A DNA stretch of 64,000 bases from positions 3,596,001 through 3,660,000 of the forward strand of contig CP098528.1 of assembly GCA_030440445.1 (NCBI GenBank), read 5' to 3'. Under the pieces are notes generated by a model. That model saw only the letters and a list, made by a program, of their open reading frames with translations. It made no database searches and was not told the DNA's origin. A program made the position numbers and the translations under genes. This stretch comes from Halomonas sp. KG2. GTDB lineage: Bacteria > Pseudomonadota > Gammaproteobacteria > Pseudomonadales > Halomonadaceae. Position 1 is the stretch's first letter. The number at the start of each line of letters is the position of its first letter. This document shows positions 8,610-20,059 of the stretch, piece after piece.

Positions 8610-9503
8610 TTAAAGCGGCGCTTGAACCCAGGCGAACGCTGCTGCCAACGTCAGTGGCATAACGATTAAGCTCCCTAAATTGCCGATGAGCACCAACGAA
8701 GCGACCTTCTGCGGCGCCAGTTTATACTGCTCGGCCACTAAGTAATTCAATACCGCTGGCGGCAGTGCTGCAAATACCAGTAGCACAGCTGTCTGTAGCG
8801 GATTCAATGGTAGTAACCACATGAGCGGTAGTGCGATCACTAAGCCAGAAAGTGGGCAGAGGAGCGCGCCCAACAAGCCCGTTCGCCAGTCATTAAAATC
8901 AATTTCCAGCAATCGAACACCTAATGCAAAGAGCATCAGTGGAATACAGATTCCCCCTAACATGTGCATTGCTTCTAACAGCCAGCTCGGCAACGGTACA
9001 TTTCCAACGTTTATGACTAGCCCTGCTAGGCTCGCCGCTACGATGGGCATTCGTAATAGTCGCCAAAGTGACGTGCGCGGGTCCAACATATAAAGACCTA
9101 CTGAGAAATGCAGCAACATTTCAACAATAAACACGACCACTGCAGCCGGTAGGGCTTCTGGTCCAAAGGCGAGCACCAATAGCGGTACCCCCATATTGCC
9201 AGAGTTATTGAACATCATCGGCGGTAAGAACACTTTTATGTCCAGAGACAGCCATTTAGCAACCGGCCAAAGCACAAGACCAGACCCTAGCACGACAGCC
9301 ACCGCCGCAGTGGCAAGCCACGCATAGTCTGCCAACGGCGCTTGGCGATCAGCCAACACGGCAAATACCAGTAATGGAACAAATAGCTCCATATTGAGCG
9401 TGTTAAGGCTGCGAATATCAGGGTTTCGATAACGCCCGTAAACCGCACCACAGCCAGCAATTAAGAACACGGGTAACAGCGTTGCGAGAATATGACCGAT
9501 CAT
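8610..9503 (-). CDS. AEC family transporter
   Basis: 297 residues with about 10 hydrophobic helices and inverted-repeat layout, as in the auxin efflux carrier family. Diagnostic segments include FLPPMMFNNSGNMGVPLLVLAFG (the family's N-x-GN-x-G-x-P motif) and the C-terminal counterpart LLVFAALPPAVLNYLVAEQY. The start is set at 9503 because GGAGGG lies just before that ATG; the longer reading adds 11 unsupported residues. Bacterial members transport small carboxylates such as malate; the substrate here is unknown. The stop codon sits inside a small GC-rich hairpin (8602-8620). Confidence 0.8.
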   Translation of the reverse strand: MIGHILATLLPVFLIAGCGAVYGRYRNPDIRSLNTLNMELFVPLLVFAVLADRQAPLADYAWLATAAVAVVLGSGLVLWPVAKWLSLDIKVFLPPMMFNNSGNMGVPLLVLAFGPEALPAAVVVFIVEMLLHFSVGLYMLDPRTSLWRLLRMPIVAASLAGLVINVGNVPLPSWLLEAMHMLGGICIPLMLFALGVRLLEIDFNDWRTGLLGALLCPLSGLVIALPLMWLLPLNPLQTAVLLVFAALPPAVLNYLVAEQYKLAPQKVASLVLIGNLGSLIVMPLTLAAAFAWVQAPL

Positions 9504-9621
9504 ACGCCCTCCGCCGAGCGGCGGGCGCAGAGACAAACGGTTGCATGCATAGGGAGCTTTTCCTTATTGTTATCAGGCTATCTTCCCTATCGATGCTACT
9601 TAAAAACGCTCATCTCGCCAA

Positions 9622-12591
9622 TCAGGGTTCAAGAAAACGCTGCCAAAGTGCAATAACCACATCGCGGTGGGCTTTGAATGCCTGTGCATCAACGACAGTT
9701 TTTTCACCGGTTAACGCCGCACGATGGGTACGGCTACGATAAGCGAGGTACGCTTCCCGCAACTGCTCCGCTTCTGACTCGCTAATATGACCACTTTTGG
9801 CGAGGGTTTCTAAAATGCGGATATTATCGCTATACGTGATTAATGCAGGCGTGTCATGAGCGAGTGATAGCACCGCGTATTGGCAAAGAAACTCAATATC
9901 GACCATGCCACCCACATCGTGCTTTAGACTGAACACCTCCCCGTCCGCACTACCTGGCTGCCCTTTAGAGCCAAGGTGATCACGCATTTTATGACGCATG
10001 CTGACAACGTCATCTCTTAAGGCTTGCGGGTCACGCTCGCGACACAGCATCTCACCACGGATCGCATCAAATTTACTCGCCAGCGCGTTACTACCGGCGA
10101 CAACGCGCGCGCGTACTAGTGCCTGGTGCTCCCAGGTCCAGGCGTTTTGGCGTTGATAATCCGCAAAAGCATCTAAAGAGGTCACCAATAGGCCCGCATT
10201 GCCTGAAGGCCGAAGGCGCATATCAACCTCGTAAAGGCTGCCGGCAGGCGTTACTGCGGTTAAAAGGTGGATGATGCGCTGGCCTAGGCGGGTAAAAAAG
10301 ACCGCTGTATCGATGGGTCTGGCACCATCGGTAGTGCCTTTTCCGTCGTTATCATGGAGGAACACCAAGTCCAAATCAGAGCCATAACCAAGTTCGATGC
10401 CCCCCAGCTTGCCGTATCCCACAATCAAAAACGCTGGCTCTCGTGTATTGAGGCCTTCTGGCACACCATGTTTACGCGTGACATGTTTCCAGGCCATCGC
10501 TAGCACGGCATCTAGAATGACTTCAGCGATATACGTTAAGTAGTCGCTCACTTTCATCAAGTGGCGTGTTCCAGCGATATCCGACGCTGCAACGTGAAGC
10601 ATCTGCGCATGCTTAAACACGCGAAGCGCTTCCAACTGCGCCTCATCATCATCTTCTGGCAGCCTGCTTAAGGTCTGGCGTAACTCATCGGCAAGTCGTG
10701 ATTTATCAGCGGGAGTGTAAAGCGTATCCGGCGTTAGTAGCTCATCAAGCAGTATCGGGTAACGTGCAAGTTGCTCTGCAATCCAGTGGCTGGCCGAGCA
10801 CAGCTTCATTAGGTGCTCAAGCGCCTGGGGGTTTTCACGCAACAGCGCAAGGTAAGCGGTTCGCCTAAGCACCGACTCGATCAGCGGCTGGACACCACTA
10901 AGCGCGTTATCCGGCAACTCACTTTCAGCAACGGCAACCAGCAGTAGCGGCATCAGCGCATCTAGCCGTTCAAAGCCGATACGCTGCATGCTTTGCACTT
11001 GGCGGGAATGGTAAAGACTCTGCAGCCGTTTAAGTGCTTTCTCTGGTTCTATAAAACCAGCATCAGTTAGCAGTGCTTCCGCTTCTTCCTGCTCTAGCTC
11101 GCCGCGCCACAGTAACCGCCACTGAGACAGGCCAAGGTTATCGTCGCTACTCTCTGCATCGCTATCCTCTTCGGGGTCGGCGATCACCGCATCAAAGTGC
11201 TGACGAACGCGTTCGCGCACTTCCTCCAGCCGCGCGATGAGTCCAGGCCAATCGTCATGCCCCAAGGCAAAGGCGATCCGCTCTCGATCTTCATCATCAA
11301 CGGGTAGCGTTTGGGTTTGACGATCTTCTAGCGCCTGAATAGCGTGTTCCATGTCACGAAGATACGCATAGTCGGGTAGCAACTCATCGACGACCGCTTG
11401 GGGCAACAGCCCCAGTTCAGGCAGTCGTTGAAGGGCGGTCTTGAGTGAAGTCACTTGAAGCTCGGTATCACGTCCACCGCGAATCAACTGAAATGCCTGG
11501 ACAACGAACTCAACCTCCCGGATTCCACCGGGCCCTAGCTTGATATTGCTTTGCATGCCTTTGCGCTTTACCTCGCGATTGATCATCGCCTTGAGCTCAC
11601 GCAGCGACTCAATCGCACCAAAATCCAGGTAGCGGCGGTAAACAAACGGCCTGAGACTTGCGAGCAATTCATGCCCACCATCTATATCTCCTGCGACGGG
11701 ACGCGCTTTGAGCATGGCATAACGCTCCCACTCACGGCCCTGATCCTGATAGTAACTGGAGAGCATCGAGAAACTGCCCACCAGGGGGCCACCATCACCC
11801 AGTGGACGCAGCCGCATGTCAACGCGAAATACGAAACCGTCGGCCGTCATGGCATCTAAAGCGGCGATCAGTTTCTGACCTAGTTTGGTGAAGTACTCTT
11901 GGTGCTCAAGGGGCTTACGCCCGCCTTCGGTTTCACCTTTTTCAGGGAAGGCGAAGATCAGGTCAATATCTGAGGAAAGATTCAGCTCACCCGCGCCGAG
12001 TTTACCCATACCCAGCACCACCAACCGCTGGGACGAGCCATCTCTGCGAGCCGCAGGCAATCCCCAGCGCGGGGCGTAAAAACGCTCAAGCCAGCTTAGC
12101 GCGGCTTCAAGACAGACTTCCGCCAGCCACGAAACTGCCTGAGCAGTGTCCCACATGGTGTAGTCATCAGGACGATTAAGATCGCGCCACACAATCCCGA
12201 GCATGCGAGCACGGCGAAAACGGCGAATAGCGCGATGCATTGCCTCCTCATCATCAGCATTTTCTAGCGCATCATCTAGCCAACTCGCTTGTGACTCCTT
12301 ACTTGCTGTCGCATCCAGCTCGCCAGCCACATCTAAATCAATCAGCCAGTGCGGAAAGCGTGCCAAGGTATCTAGAGCAAAGCTTGAGACAGTTACGACG
12401 TTGGCTAACGCTTCACGACGCGCATCAGAAAGTGCCTCCCAACTACTGGAAGGCAACGACTGCTGGGTCATTGAGGCAATATTATCAGCTTGGCTAAGCG
12501 CTTCACTTAATCGCTGCCAGGCGCGCTGAGCGGCGGGCTTAAGCGCTGTTGGCAGCCCAACGTTGGGGAAAAACGCGTCGTCTAACTGCAT
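9622..12591 (-). CDS. glnE: Bifunctional glutamine synthetase adenylyltransferase/deadenylase
   Basis: About 989 residues, the full family length. It contains two nucleotidyltransferase domains. The N-terminal deadenylylase carries LGMGKLGAGELNLSSDIDLIF and the C-terminal adenylylase carries VGYGKLGGIELGYGSDLDLVF, each with the G-S/S-D-x-D metal motif. The second helical glutamate-ammonia-ligase domain ends the protein. GlnE adds or removes AMP on glutamine synthetase in response to PII signalling. The start is placed at the ATG at 12591 because AGAGG precedes it by 5 bases; an in-frame GTG two codons earlier overlaps that site. Monocistronic by appearance. Confidence 0.93.
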   Translation of the reverse strand: MQLDDAFFPNVGLPTALKPAAQRAWQRLSEALSQADNIASMTQQSLPSSSWEALSDARREALANVVTVSSFALDTLARFPHWLIDLDVAGELDATASKESQASWLDDALENADDEEAMHRAIRRFRRARMLGIVWRDLNRPDDYTMWDTAQAVSWLAEVCLEAALSWLERFYAPRWGLPAARRDGSSQRLVVLGMGKLGAGELNLSSDIDLIFAFPEKGETEGGRKPLEHQEYFTKLGQKLIAALDAMTADGFVFRVDMRLRPLGDGGPLVGSFSMLSSYYQDQGREWERYAMLKARPVAGDIDGGHELLASLRPFVYRRYLDFGAIESLRELKAMINREVKRKGMQSNIKLGPGGIREVEFVVQAFQLIRGGRDTELQVTSLKTALQRLPELGLLPQAVVDELLPDYAYLRDMEHAIQALEDRQTQTLPVDDEDRERIAFALGHDDWPGLIARLEEVRERVRQHFDAVIADPEEDSDAESSDDNLGLSQWRLLWRGELEQEEAEALLTDAGFIEPEKALKRLQSLYHSRQVQSMQRIGFERLDALMPLLLVAVAESELPDNALSGVQPLIESVLRRTAYLALLRENPQALEHLMKLCSASHWIAEQLARYPILLDELLTPDTLYTPADKSRLADELRQTLSRLPEDDDEAQLEALRVFKHAQMLHVAASDIAGTRHLMKVSDYLTYIAEVILDAVLAMAWKHVTRKHGVPEGLNTREPAFLIVGYGKLGGIELGYGSDLDLVFLHDNDGKGTTDGARPIDTAVFFTRLGQRIIHLLTAVTPAGSLYEVDMRLRPSGNAGLLVTSLDAFADYQRQNAWTWEHQALVRARVVAGSNALASKFDAIRGEMLCRERDPQALRDDVVSMRHKMRDHLGSKGQPGSADGEVFSLKHDVGGMVDIEFLCQYAVLSLAHDTPALITYSDNIRILETLAKSGHISESEAEQLREAYLAYRSRTHRAALTGEKTVVDAQAFKAHRDVVIALWQRFLEP

Positions 12592-12664
12592 AACCACCTC
12601 TTTGCCAAGCGTCTATTATGTTTGTTGATGAAGCGGATCGCTGCATGAGCTGAATAAAAGCAAT

Positions 12665-13036
12665 TTAGCCCACCAATTTTTGCCAGCCTAACAGCCCCCA
12701 GGTTAAGCCTGCCATGATCAATGACAGCATAACCGCCGCCGAGCCAATATCTTTAGCACGCCCTGAAAGCTCGTGATGCTCGGTGCCAATACGATCAACA
12801 ACGTTCTCTATAGCACTATTAAGCAGTTCTACAATCAGCACAAGGCACAGGCTGCCAACCAGCAGCAACCAGCTAATGGGCCCTTCTCCAATCCACCAAG
12901 CCAGCGGCAGCAACACCGCTGTAATACCCACTTCTTGGCGAAACGCAGCTTCATTTCTAAAAGCGGCTTTTAGCCCTTTCCATGAATAGCGCGTTGAGTG
13001 CATTAAATGGGTTAACCCCGTATGTCCTGGCTTCAT
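12665..13036 (-). CDS. dgkA: Diacylglycerol kinase
   Basis: 123 residues with three transmembrane helices, the standard size of the trimeric inner-membrane kinase that recycles diacylglycerol to phosphatidic acid. The family hallmarks are visible: KGLKAAFRNEAAFRQE near the N-terminus and VELLNSAIENVVDRIGTEHHELSGRAKDIGSAAVMLSL, carrying the catalytic Glu-x-x-N-x-A-I-E segment and the RAKDIGSAAV motif. It lies between glnE and dacB on the same strand, with short gaps that could allow read-through. A GAGG element sits about 9 bases before the ATG. Confidence 0.93.
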   Translation of the reverse strand: MKPGHTGLTHLMHSTRYSWKGLKAAFRNEAAFRQEVGITAVLLPLAWWIGEGPISWLLLVGSLCLVLIVELLNSAIENVVDRIGTEHHELSGRAKDIGSAAVMLSLIMAGLTWGLLGWQKLVG

Positions 13037-13064
13037 GCCTATTGCCTCGCCGGTAAAATTAAGA

Positions 13065-14633
13065 TTAATTAGCCAATATCATCGCATCTAAATCCAGCGA
13101 CAGCGGATCTAACACCTCGGGCCAGCTAAGATAAGGCGTACTGCCAGTACCGTTAACCAGCACACTGAAAACGCCCCAGCGCCCCTGGGCGGTACGGAAA
13201 TAGCCCGCCGCGGCGCGAACAGCAAACGGCTGATTGAGAGTGCCTGTTTTCAACATGACGTTATTTTGAAACGTTGGAGAACCACGGCGAATAAAGCGCA
13301 TGACCCCATTGGCAGGCGACTGGAAAGAGGCGACAAAACTGGGGAACAAGGCGCTCTGGCGAAACATATCCTCCAACATCACATTGACGCCGTGAGCGGA
13401 GGTACGGTTATCCGTCGTCAGCCCGCTGCCGCTGTGTAACGTTAACGGACCGTGGCCCGACAAGCTGTTCACATAGGCTTCTATCGCTTCCCCCGCTTGG
13501 CGCAGTTGCGCTTGTGGTGTTTCCACCAGGTTCAGCGCCAGCACATCAGCCATGTAATTATTGGAGTAGTTCATTGTACGCAGCAGCAGCTCCTGCAGCG
13601 GCTTGCTGTCAACGGCTGCCAAACGCTGTGCACTGCTGGGCGGACGCGTTGAGCTAACCCGCCAGGGATCTCGCACACTGACGCCCGCCTGATTTAGCAT
13701 GCTTAACAATACTTGCGCCGTTTTCTCTGCCGCATCGCCAGCGCCACGGTAAACATCACGAGCCGCGGCATTGGTTGAAATTTGCCCGGTAAGATGCAGA
13801 ACATCACCGCGCTCATCGGTAATCCGCTCTGCACTGATGTCGGTGCCACTATTAGCCGGGCGCGTAATAACTTGGTTATCTATAGTAATTAACGGCGCTT
13901 GGCTATCGCATAACCCCACGCGGGCAGGCTCTCCCGCTGCCGCAGCAGGGGCTATATTGGCGCACCAGCTACCAAAGTTGACGCCTGCCGAGGTGAGCGG
14001 CGCACTATAAGCATTGGTGACTCGGGTACGCGCATTACAGCGGTCCGTGGTAATACACTCAACAGGGCCAAAGCGCCACTGACTGACCACCAGTGCGCCA
14101 TCCACTTCGCGCACACCCGCCAGTTGCAGACGTTGCACTAACCGCCAAAGGTCTTCAGTTGTGAGGCCTGGATCGCCCCCACCTTCAAATACCAAGTCGC
14201 CACGCAATACACCATTTTCCACATTACCTGTGCTGACAAGCTGGCTGGTAAAGCGATGCTGGGGCCCAAAACGATTGAGCGCCGCAGCAGACATATAGGC
14301 TTTGGTGACAGACGCTGGCGACAGCTGACGCTCAGGATTCAGACTCCCCAGCAATGTATTACTGCCGGTATCCGCATCCAGTAAGCGTGCTTCAGCACTA
14401 ATTGAGAAGCCTTTGCTTTCTAACTGACCAAGCTGGCTGAAGTCGGCATACAGTGCAGGGCTTGCGCACATGGCGGCACCTACCACACTTGTCATCAATG
14501 CCCGATGCCAGCGGCGTAGGGATGATTTAACCGCATGATTAAACGCTGAGAATGTCACCGCAGAATAGTTAACTTCTGAACACTTACTATTTGAAAACCT
14601 AGTATCTGAGCACGTCACGCTTACTTTCCTCAA
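13065..14633 (-). CDS. dacB: D-alanyl-D-alanine carboxypeptidase/endopeptidase (PBP4 type)
   Basis: Periplasmic PBP4-family enzyme trimming peptidoglycan stems and cross-links. The three penicillin-binding motifs are present: SVTK in LSPASVTKAYMSAAALNRFGP, SNN in MNYSNNYMADVLALNL, and KTG in LKTGTLN. A signal peptide (RRWHRALMTSVVGAAMCASPALYA) lies unusually far, about 40 residues, from the first possible codon. That codon is TTG and overlaps the stop of the SMR gene. A GTG at 14618 has the best ribosome site (GAGGAAA, 5-7 bases before), and an ATG directly before the hydrophobic core is also possible. The start is therefore uncertain; the domain call is not. Confidence 0.88.
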   Translation of the reverse strand: MRKVSVTCSDTRFSNSKCSEVNYSAVTFSAFNHAVKSSLRRWHRALMTSVVGAAMCASPALYADFSQLGQLESKGFSISAEARLLDADTGSNTLLGSLNPERQLSPASVTKAYMSAAALNRFGPQHRFTSQLVSTGNVENGVLRGDLVFEGGGDPGLTTEDLWRLVQRLQLAGVREVDGALVVSQWRFGPVECITTDRCNARTRVTNAYSAPLTSAGVNFGSWCANIAPAAAAGEPARVGLCDSQAPLITIDNQVITRPANSGTDISAERITDERGDVLHLTGQISTNAAARDVYRGAGDAAEKTAQVLLSMLNQAGVSVRDPWRVSSTRPPSSAQRLAAVDSKPLQELLLRTMNYSNNYMADVLALNLVETPQAQLRQAGEAIEAYVNSLSGHGPLTLHSGSGLTTDNRTSAHGVNVMLEDMFRQSALFPSFVASFQSPANGVMRFIRRGSPTFQNNVMLKTGTLNQPFAVRAAAGYFRTAQGRWGVFSVLVNGTGSTPYLSWPEVLDPLSLDLDAMILAN

Positions 14634-14959
14634 TGCACGTTCATTTTTGAAAAGACTTGAAGTATGACTACCCCAGCCACGATCAAACTAATGCCGATAA
14701 CGGCAGGTAAATCAGGTTTCTCACCGAAAACTACAATGCCAACCAGCGTGACCAACACGATTCCCAGACCTGCCCAGATGGCATAAGCAATACCGACCGG
14801 CAATGTCCGCAACACCAAGCTCAACAGATAAAATGCCACACCGTAGCCCACGACGACCATGATGCTTGGAAGCGGTCGTGTGAATCCCATTGACGACTTG
14901 AGGGCGCTAGTAGCGATAACCTCGGCAACAATCGCTAGCACTAGATATACAAACGTCAT
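14630..14959 (-). CDS. Small multidrug resistance (SMR) family exporter, EmrE-like
   Basis: 109 residues with four transmembrane helices, the exact SMR architecture. The essential membrane glutamate is present at Glu13 in LVLAIVAEVIATSALKSS. The second half carries GIAYAIWAGLGIVLVTLVGIVVFGEKPD, including the conserved Trp of the EmrE group. Such dimeric antiporters expel quaternary cations against protons; some members instead move guanidinium or osmolytes. Its start overlaps the methyltransferase stop by ATGA, and its stop overlaps the possible TTG start of dacB. The three genes therefore look translationally coupled. Confidence 0.88.
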   Translation of the reverse strand: MTFVYLVLAIVAEVIATSALKSSMGFTRPLPSIMVVVGYGVAFYLLSLVLRTLPVGIAYAIWAGLGIVLVTLVGIVVFGEKPDLPAVIGISLIVAGVVILQVFSKMNVH

Positions 14960-15621
14960 GCCCGCTCCAATTCAATCTTCAACTGCCAAAGCGTTTGGCC
15001 GCTTTGATCATACTTTGCTTCAAATGGCGTTAGATAGCTGCCGTTGGGAGCCAACGCGGCAATCGTTGCCTGCTTTCCCGTTACTAGGGCGGTTGCCAGA
15101 GCAAACTCTTCAACATACAACTGCCAATTGGAGCGCACTTCTAAACGCCCTCCAAGGGCTAGCAGTGTGGGGAAAACAGGATGCCCATGCCAGCGCATTT
15201 TTAAATGCGCAGCTTTTGGATAAGGATTGGGGTAAAGCAGAAAATGCCGCTCGGGTGCCCACTTTGCCTGTTCAGCTAGTCGCCAGAAATCGACAAGGTC
15301 AGCCCGCACCAACAGTGCATTAGCAGGCAATTCACCATGGTCTCGGCTTAACCGATCTTCGCTTCGATCAACGCCGATCACCGCGTGCGCCGGAAACTGT
15401 TCTGCCAAACGGCGTGTCGAAAGCCCTACACCGCAGCCGGCATCGAGGATTAACGGCGCTTGCTGCTTTTGAAGCCACGTATGCGCGTCTTCAAAAGCTT
15501 GTTGTGTATGCGCAGCGATTGGCTTTCGCAGTGGGTTTTCCAAGGCACGTGCTACCCGGCGCGCCACATCGTGATGCGGGCCAGGTTGGTTGGAAACCAC
15601 GGGTCGTGAAGTATGCTGCAT
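14956..15621 (-). CDS. SAM-dependent methyltransferase, TrmB-like paralogue
   Basis: 221 residues with a Rossmann-type class I methyltransferase fold: motif I LILDAGCGVGLSTRRLAEQFP, then the acidic VIGVDRS. The segment FLLYPNPYPKAAHLKMRWHGHPVF resembles the catalytic region of TrmB, tRNA (guanine-N7-)-methyltransferase (normally DPWPKKRHxKRR). The DPWPKK core is altered to NPYPKA and downstream basic residues are fewer. It may therefore be a TrmB relative with a different RNA or small-molecule target. First gene of the coupled unit with the SMR exporter and dacB. GGGAA precedes the ATG. Confidence 0.65.
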   Translation of the reverse strand: MQHTSRPVVSNQPGPHHDVARRVARALENPLRKPIAAHTQQAFEDAHTWLQKQQAPLILDAGCGVGLSTRRLAEQFPAHAVIGVDRSEDRLSRDHGELPANALLVRADLVDFWRLAEQAKWAPERHFLLYPNPYPKAAHLKMRWHGHPVFPTLLALGGRLEVRSNWQLYVEEFALATALVTGKQATIAALAPNGSYLTPFEAKYDQSGQTLWQLKIELERA

Positions 15622-15804
15622 GCCATTCCCTGCTTAAAAAAAACGTGATTCTATCAGTCTACCGCGCACGCGGCATGACGCCGTTGCACGCCCGGTGCTA
15701 TGATCACGTTCGAGAGTATTATTAAGCGCAGATGAGCAGCACTTTTTTGCTATGCCTCTGACAATAGCTGTTACTAAAAACCACCGCACCACGAGGAACC
15801 CGGC

Positions 15805-18209
<2,405 letters not shown>

Positions 18210-18232
18210 CGATCGATATTGTTGAGTAAAAC

Positions 18233-18256
18233 GCTCAGGTATATAACTACCTGGGC
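18233..18256 (+). other. Intercistronic hairpin between coaD and the ferredoxin gene
   Basis: A 9-bp stem (GCTCAGGTA / TACCTGGGC, one G.U pair) with a 6-base loop lies in the 72-base gap. No T run follows, so it is unlikely to be a full terminator; it may modulate mRNA stability or read-through. Confidence 0.35.
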
Positions 18257-18272
18257 GAAAAGCCATTCGTGA

Positions 18273-18530
<258 letters not shown>

Positions 18531-18542
18531 GCCCACTGAAAC

Positions 18543-19841
18543 GTGCGTATTTGGACTCTTGCCTGGCCAATCATTCTTTCGAATATAACAGTTCCCTTAC
18601 TAGGGCTGGTCGATACCGCGGTGGTCGGGCACCTGCCCGATTCTCGCTATCTGGCTGCCGTGACCCTCGGGGCGACGCTGTTTAGTTTCCTCTATTGGGG
18701 ATTTGGCTTTTTACGCATGGGCACCACGGGGTTGGTTGCCCAGGCAATCGGCCGCGAAGCACATAGCGATGTGCGCAATTTGCTGGGTCAGTCACTTATT
18801 ATGGCGGCCGTTATCGGCGCGCTACTGATTATCTTTGGCTCGCCGCTGATTTCGCTCGGCTTGTGGCTATTAGACGGCAGTGAAGCGGCGACACCACTGG
18901 CACGCGAGTATGCCGAAATACGCCTCTGGTCAGCCCCGGCAGTGCTGGCGAACTACGCCATCCTCGGCTGGTTTTTGGGCCAACAAAACGCCCGCGTTAC
19001 GCTGATGATTTTAGTGCTGACCAACAGCGTCAATATCGTGCTCGATCTTTGGTTTGTCGTAGGGCTAGGGATGACCAGCGGCGGCGTCGCCCTGGCCAGC
19101 GTGATTGCCGATTACAGTGCGCTAACCTTTGGCAGCTATTTAGTACTGCGCCAGCTTGGCCACTTGGAAGGCTGCTTTCAACGGCAGCGACTTTTGGTAG
19201 TGTCAGCCTACTCAGCCCTGGTTAATGTTAACGCCAATCTGTTTGTGCGTACTTTAGGGTTACTGTTTGCAATGGCCTTTTTTACCGCTCAAGGGGCACG
19301 TCAGGGCGACACGGTGTTAGCCGCTAATGCTGTGCTACTGCAATTTATTATGCTCACTAGCTACGCACTTGATGGCTTCGCCCACGCGGCAGAATCGCTG
19401 GTAGGCCGCGCGTATGGGCGGCGTGACTGGCAGGCGTTTGCAGCGATAGTTCGGGCGACAGCACAGTTCTCGTTCTGGACAGCCGCTGTAGCCACCTTTG
19501 CCTTCGCATTGGGTGGAAATTATCTAGTTGCCATGCTGACAGGGCTGACAGAGGTTCGTGCCACCGCCGCTAGTTATCTACCGTGGATGATCGTAATGCC
19601 ATTGATAGCCGTATGGAGCTACTTATTAGATGGCGTTTTTATCGGCACCACCGCTGTGCGCGAAATGCGCAACAGCATTTTTATTGGTCTAGCAGTTTAC
19701 CTACCAACTTGGTGGCTATCCCAAGGGCTTGGTAACCATGGCCTGTGGTTAGCCTTTACGCTCTTTATGCTCACACGCTCGGTGGTACTGATCGCCTACT
19801 ACTACCGCTACCGTCAGCGCCACTGGTGCCCTCAGGGCTAA
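18543..19841 (+). CDS. MATE family efflux transporter, DinF-like
   Basis: 432 residues and about 12 helices. The N-terminal LAWPIILSNITVPLLGLVDTAVVGHL is the classic MATE/DinF opening (P-x-x-xx-N-x-x-x-PL-x-x-x-VD-x-x-x-xGH). The two six-helix halves are visible, with the second starting near SAYSALVNVNANLFVRTL. Members exchange Na+ or H+ for drugs or metabolites. Translation appears to start at GTG 18543, 12 bases after the ferredoxin stop, with no recognisable ribosome site; coupling to the ferredoxin gene is possible. Confidence 0.85.
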   Translation: MRIWTLAWPIILSNITVPLLGLVDTAVVGHLPDSRYLAAVTLGATLFSFLYWGFGFLRMGTTGLVAQAIGREAHSDVRNLLGQSLIMAAVIGALLIIFGSPLISLGLWLLDGSEAATPLAREYAEIRLWSAPAVLANYAILGWFLGQQNARVTLMILVLTNSVNIVLDLWFVVGLGMTSGGVALASVIADYSALTFGSYLVLRQLGHLEGCFQRQRLLVVSAYSALVNVNANLFVRTLGLLFAMAFFTAQGARQGDTVLAANAVLLQFIMLTSYALDGFAHAAESLVGRAYGRRDWQAFAAIVRATAQFSFWTAAVATFAFALGGNYLVAMLTGLTEVRATAASYLPWMIVMPLIAVWSYLLDGVFIGTTAVREMRNSIFIGLAVYLPTWWLSQGLGNHGLWLAFTLFMLTRSVVLIAYYYRYRQRHWCPQG

Positions 19842-20059
19842 AGCCCATAGTACTGAAATCCACAACGCTAAACTCATCGTGCCCTCCCACCGTTGAAGCC
19901 CACCACGCTTAGCTGTTGCCAACTGGTCTATCGTAAGAATGATTCTCTAAGCCAGTCGTTGAGCAAGCACTTAATCAAGCCGCTAACAATGGATGAAAAA
20001 TACGCTGTACCGCCGTATATTAGCCACGCATATCTTAATAACGAATAAAGAGAGCACTC

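Noticed and set aside
8599..8620. Terminator between the one-helix protein and the AEC carrier
   Set aside because: The CGCCGCT/AGCGGCG stem has no T run and overlaps the AEC stop codon; kept only as a note.
19842..20059. Terminator or small gene after the MATE gene
   Set aside because: GGGCT-AA-AGCCC has too short a loop and no T run, and no frame with a ribosome site was seen.
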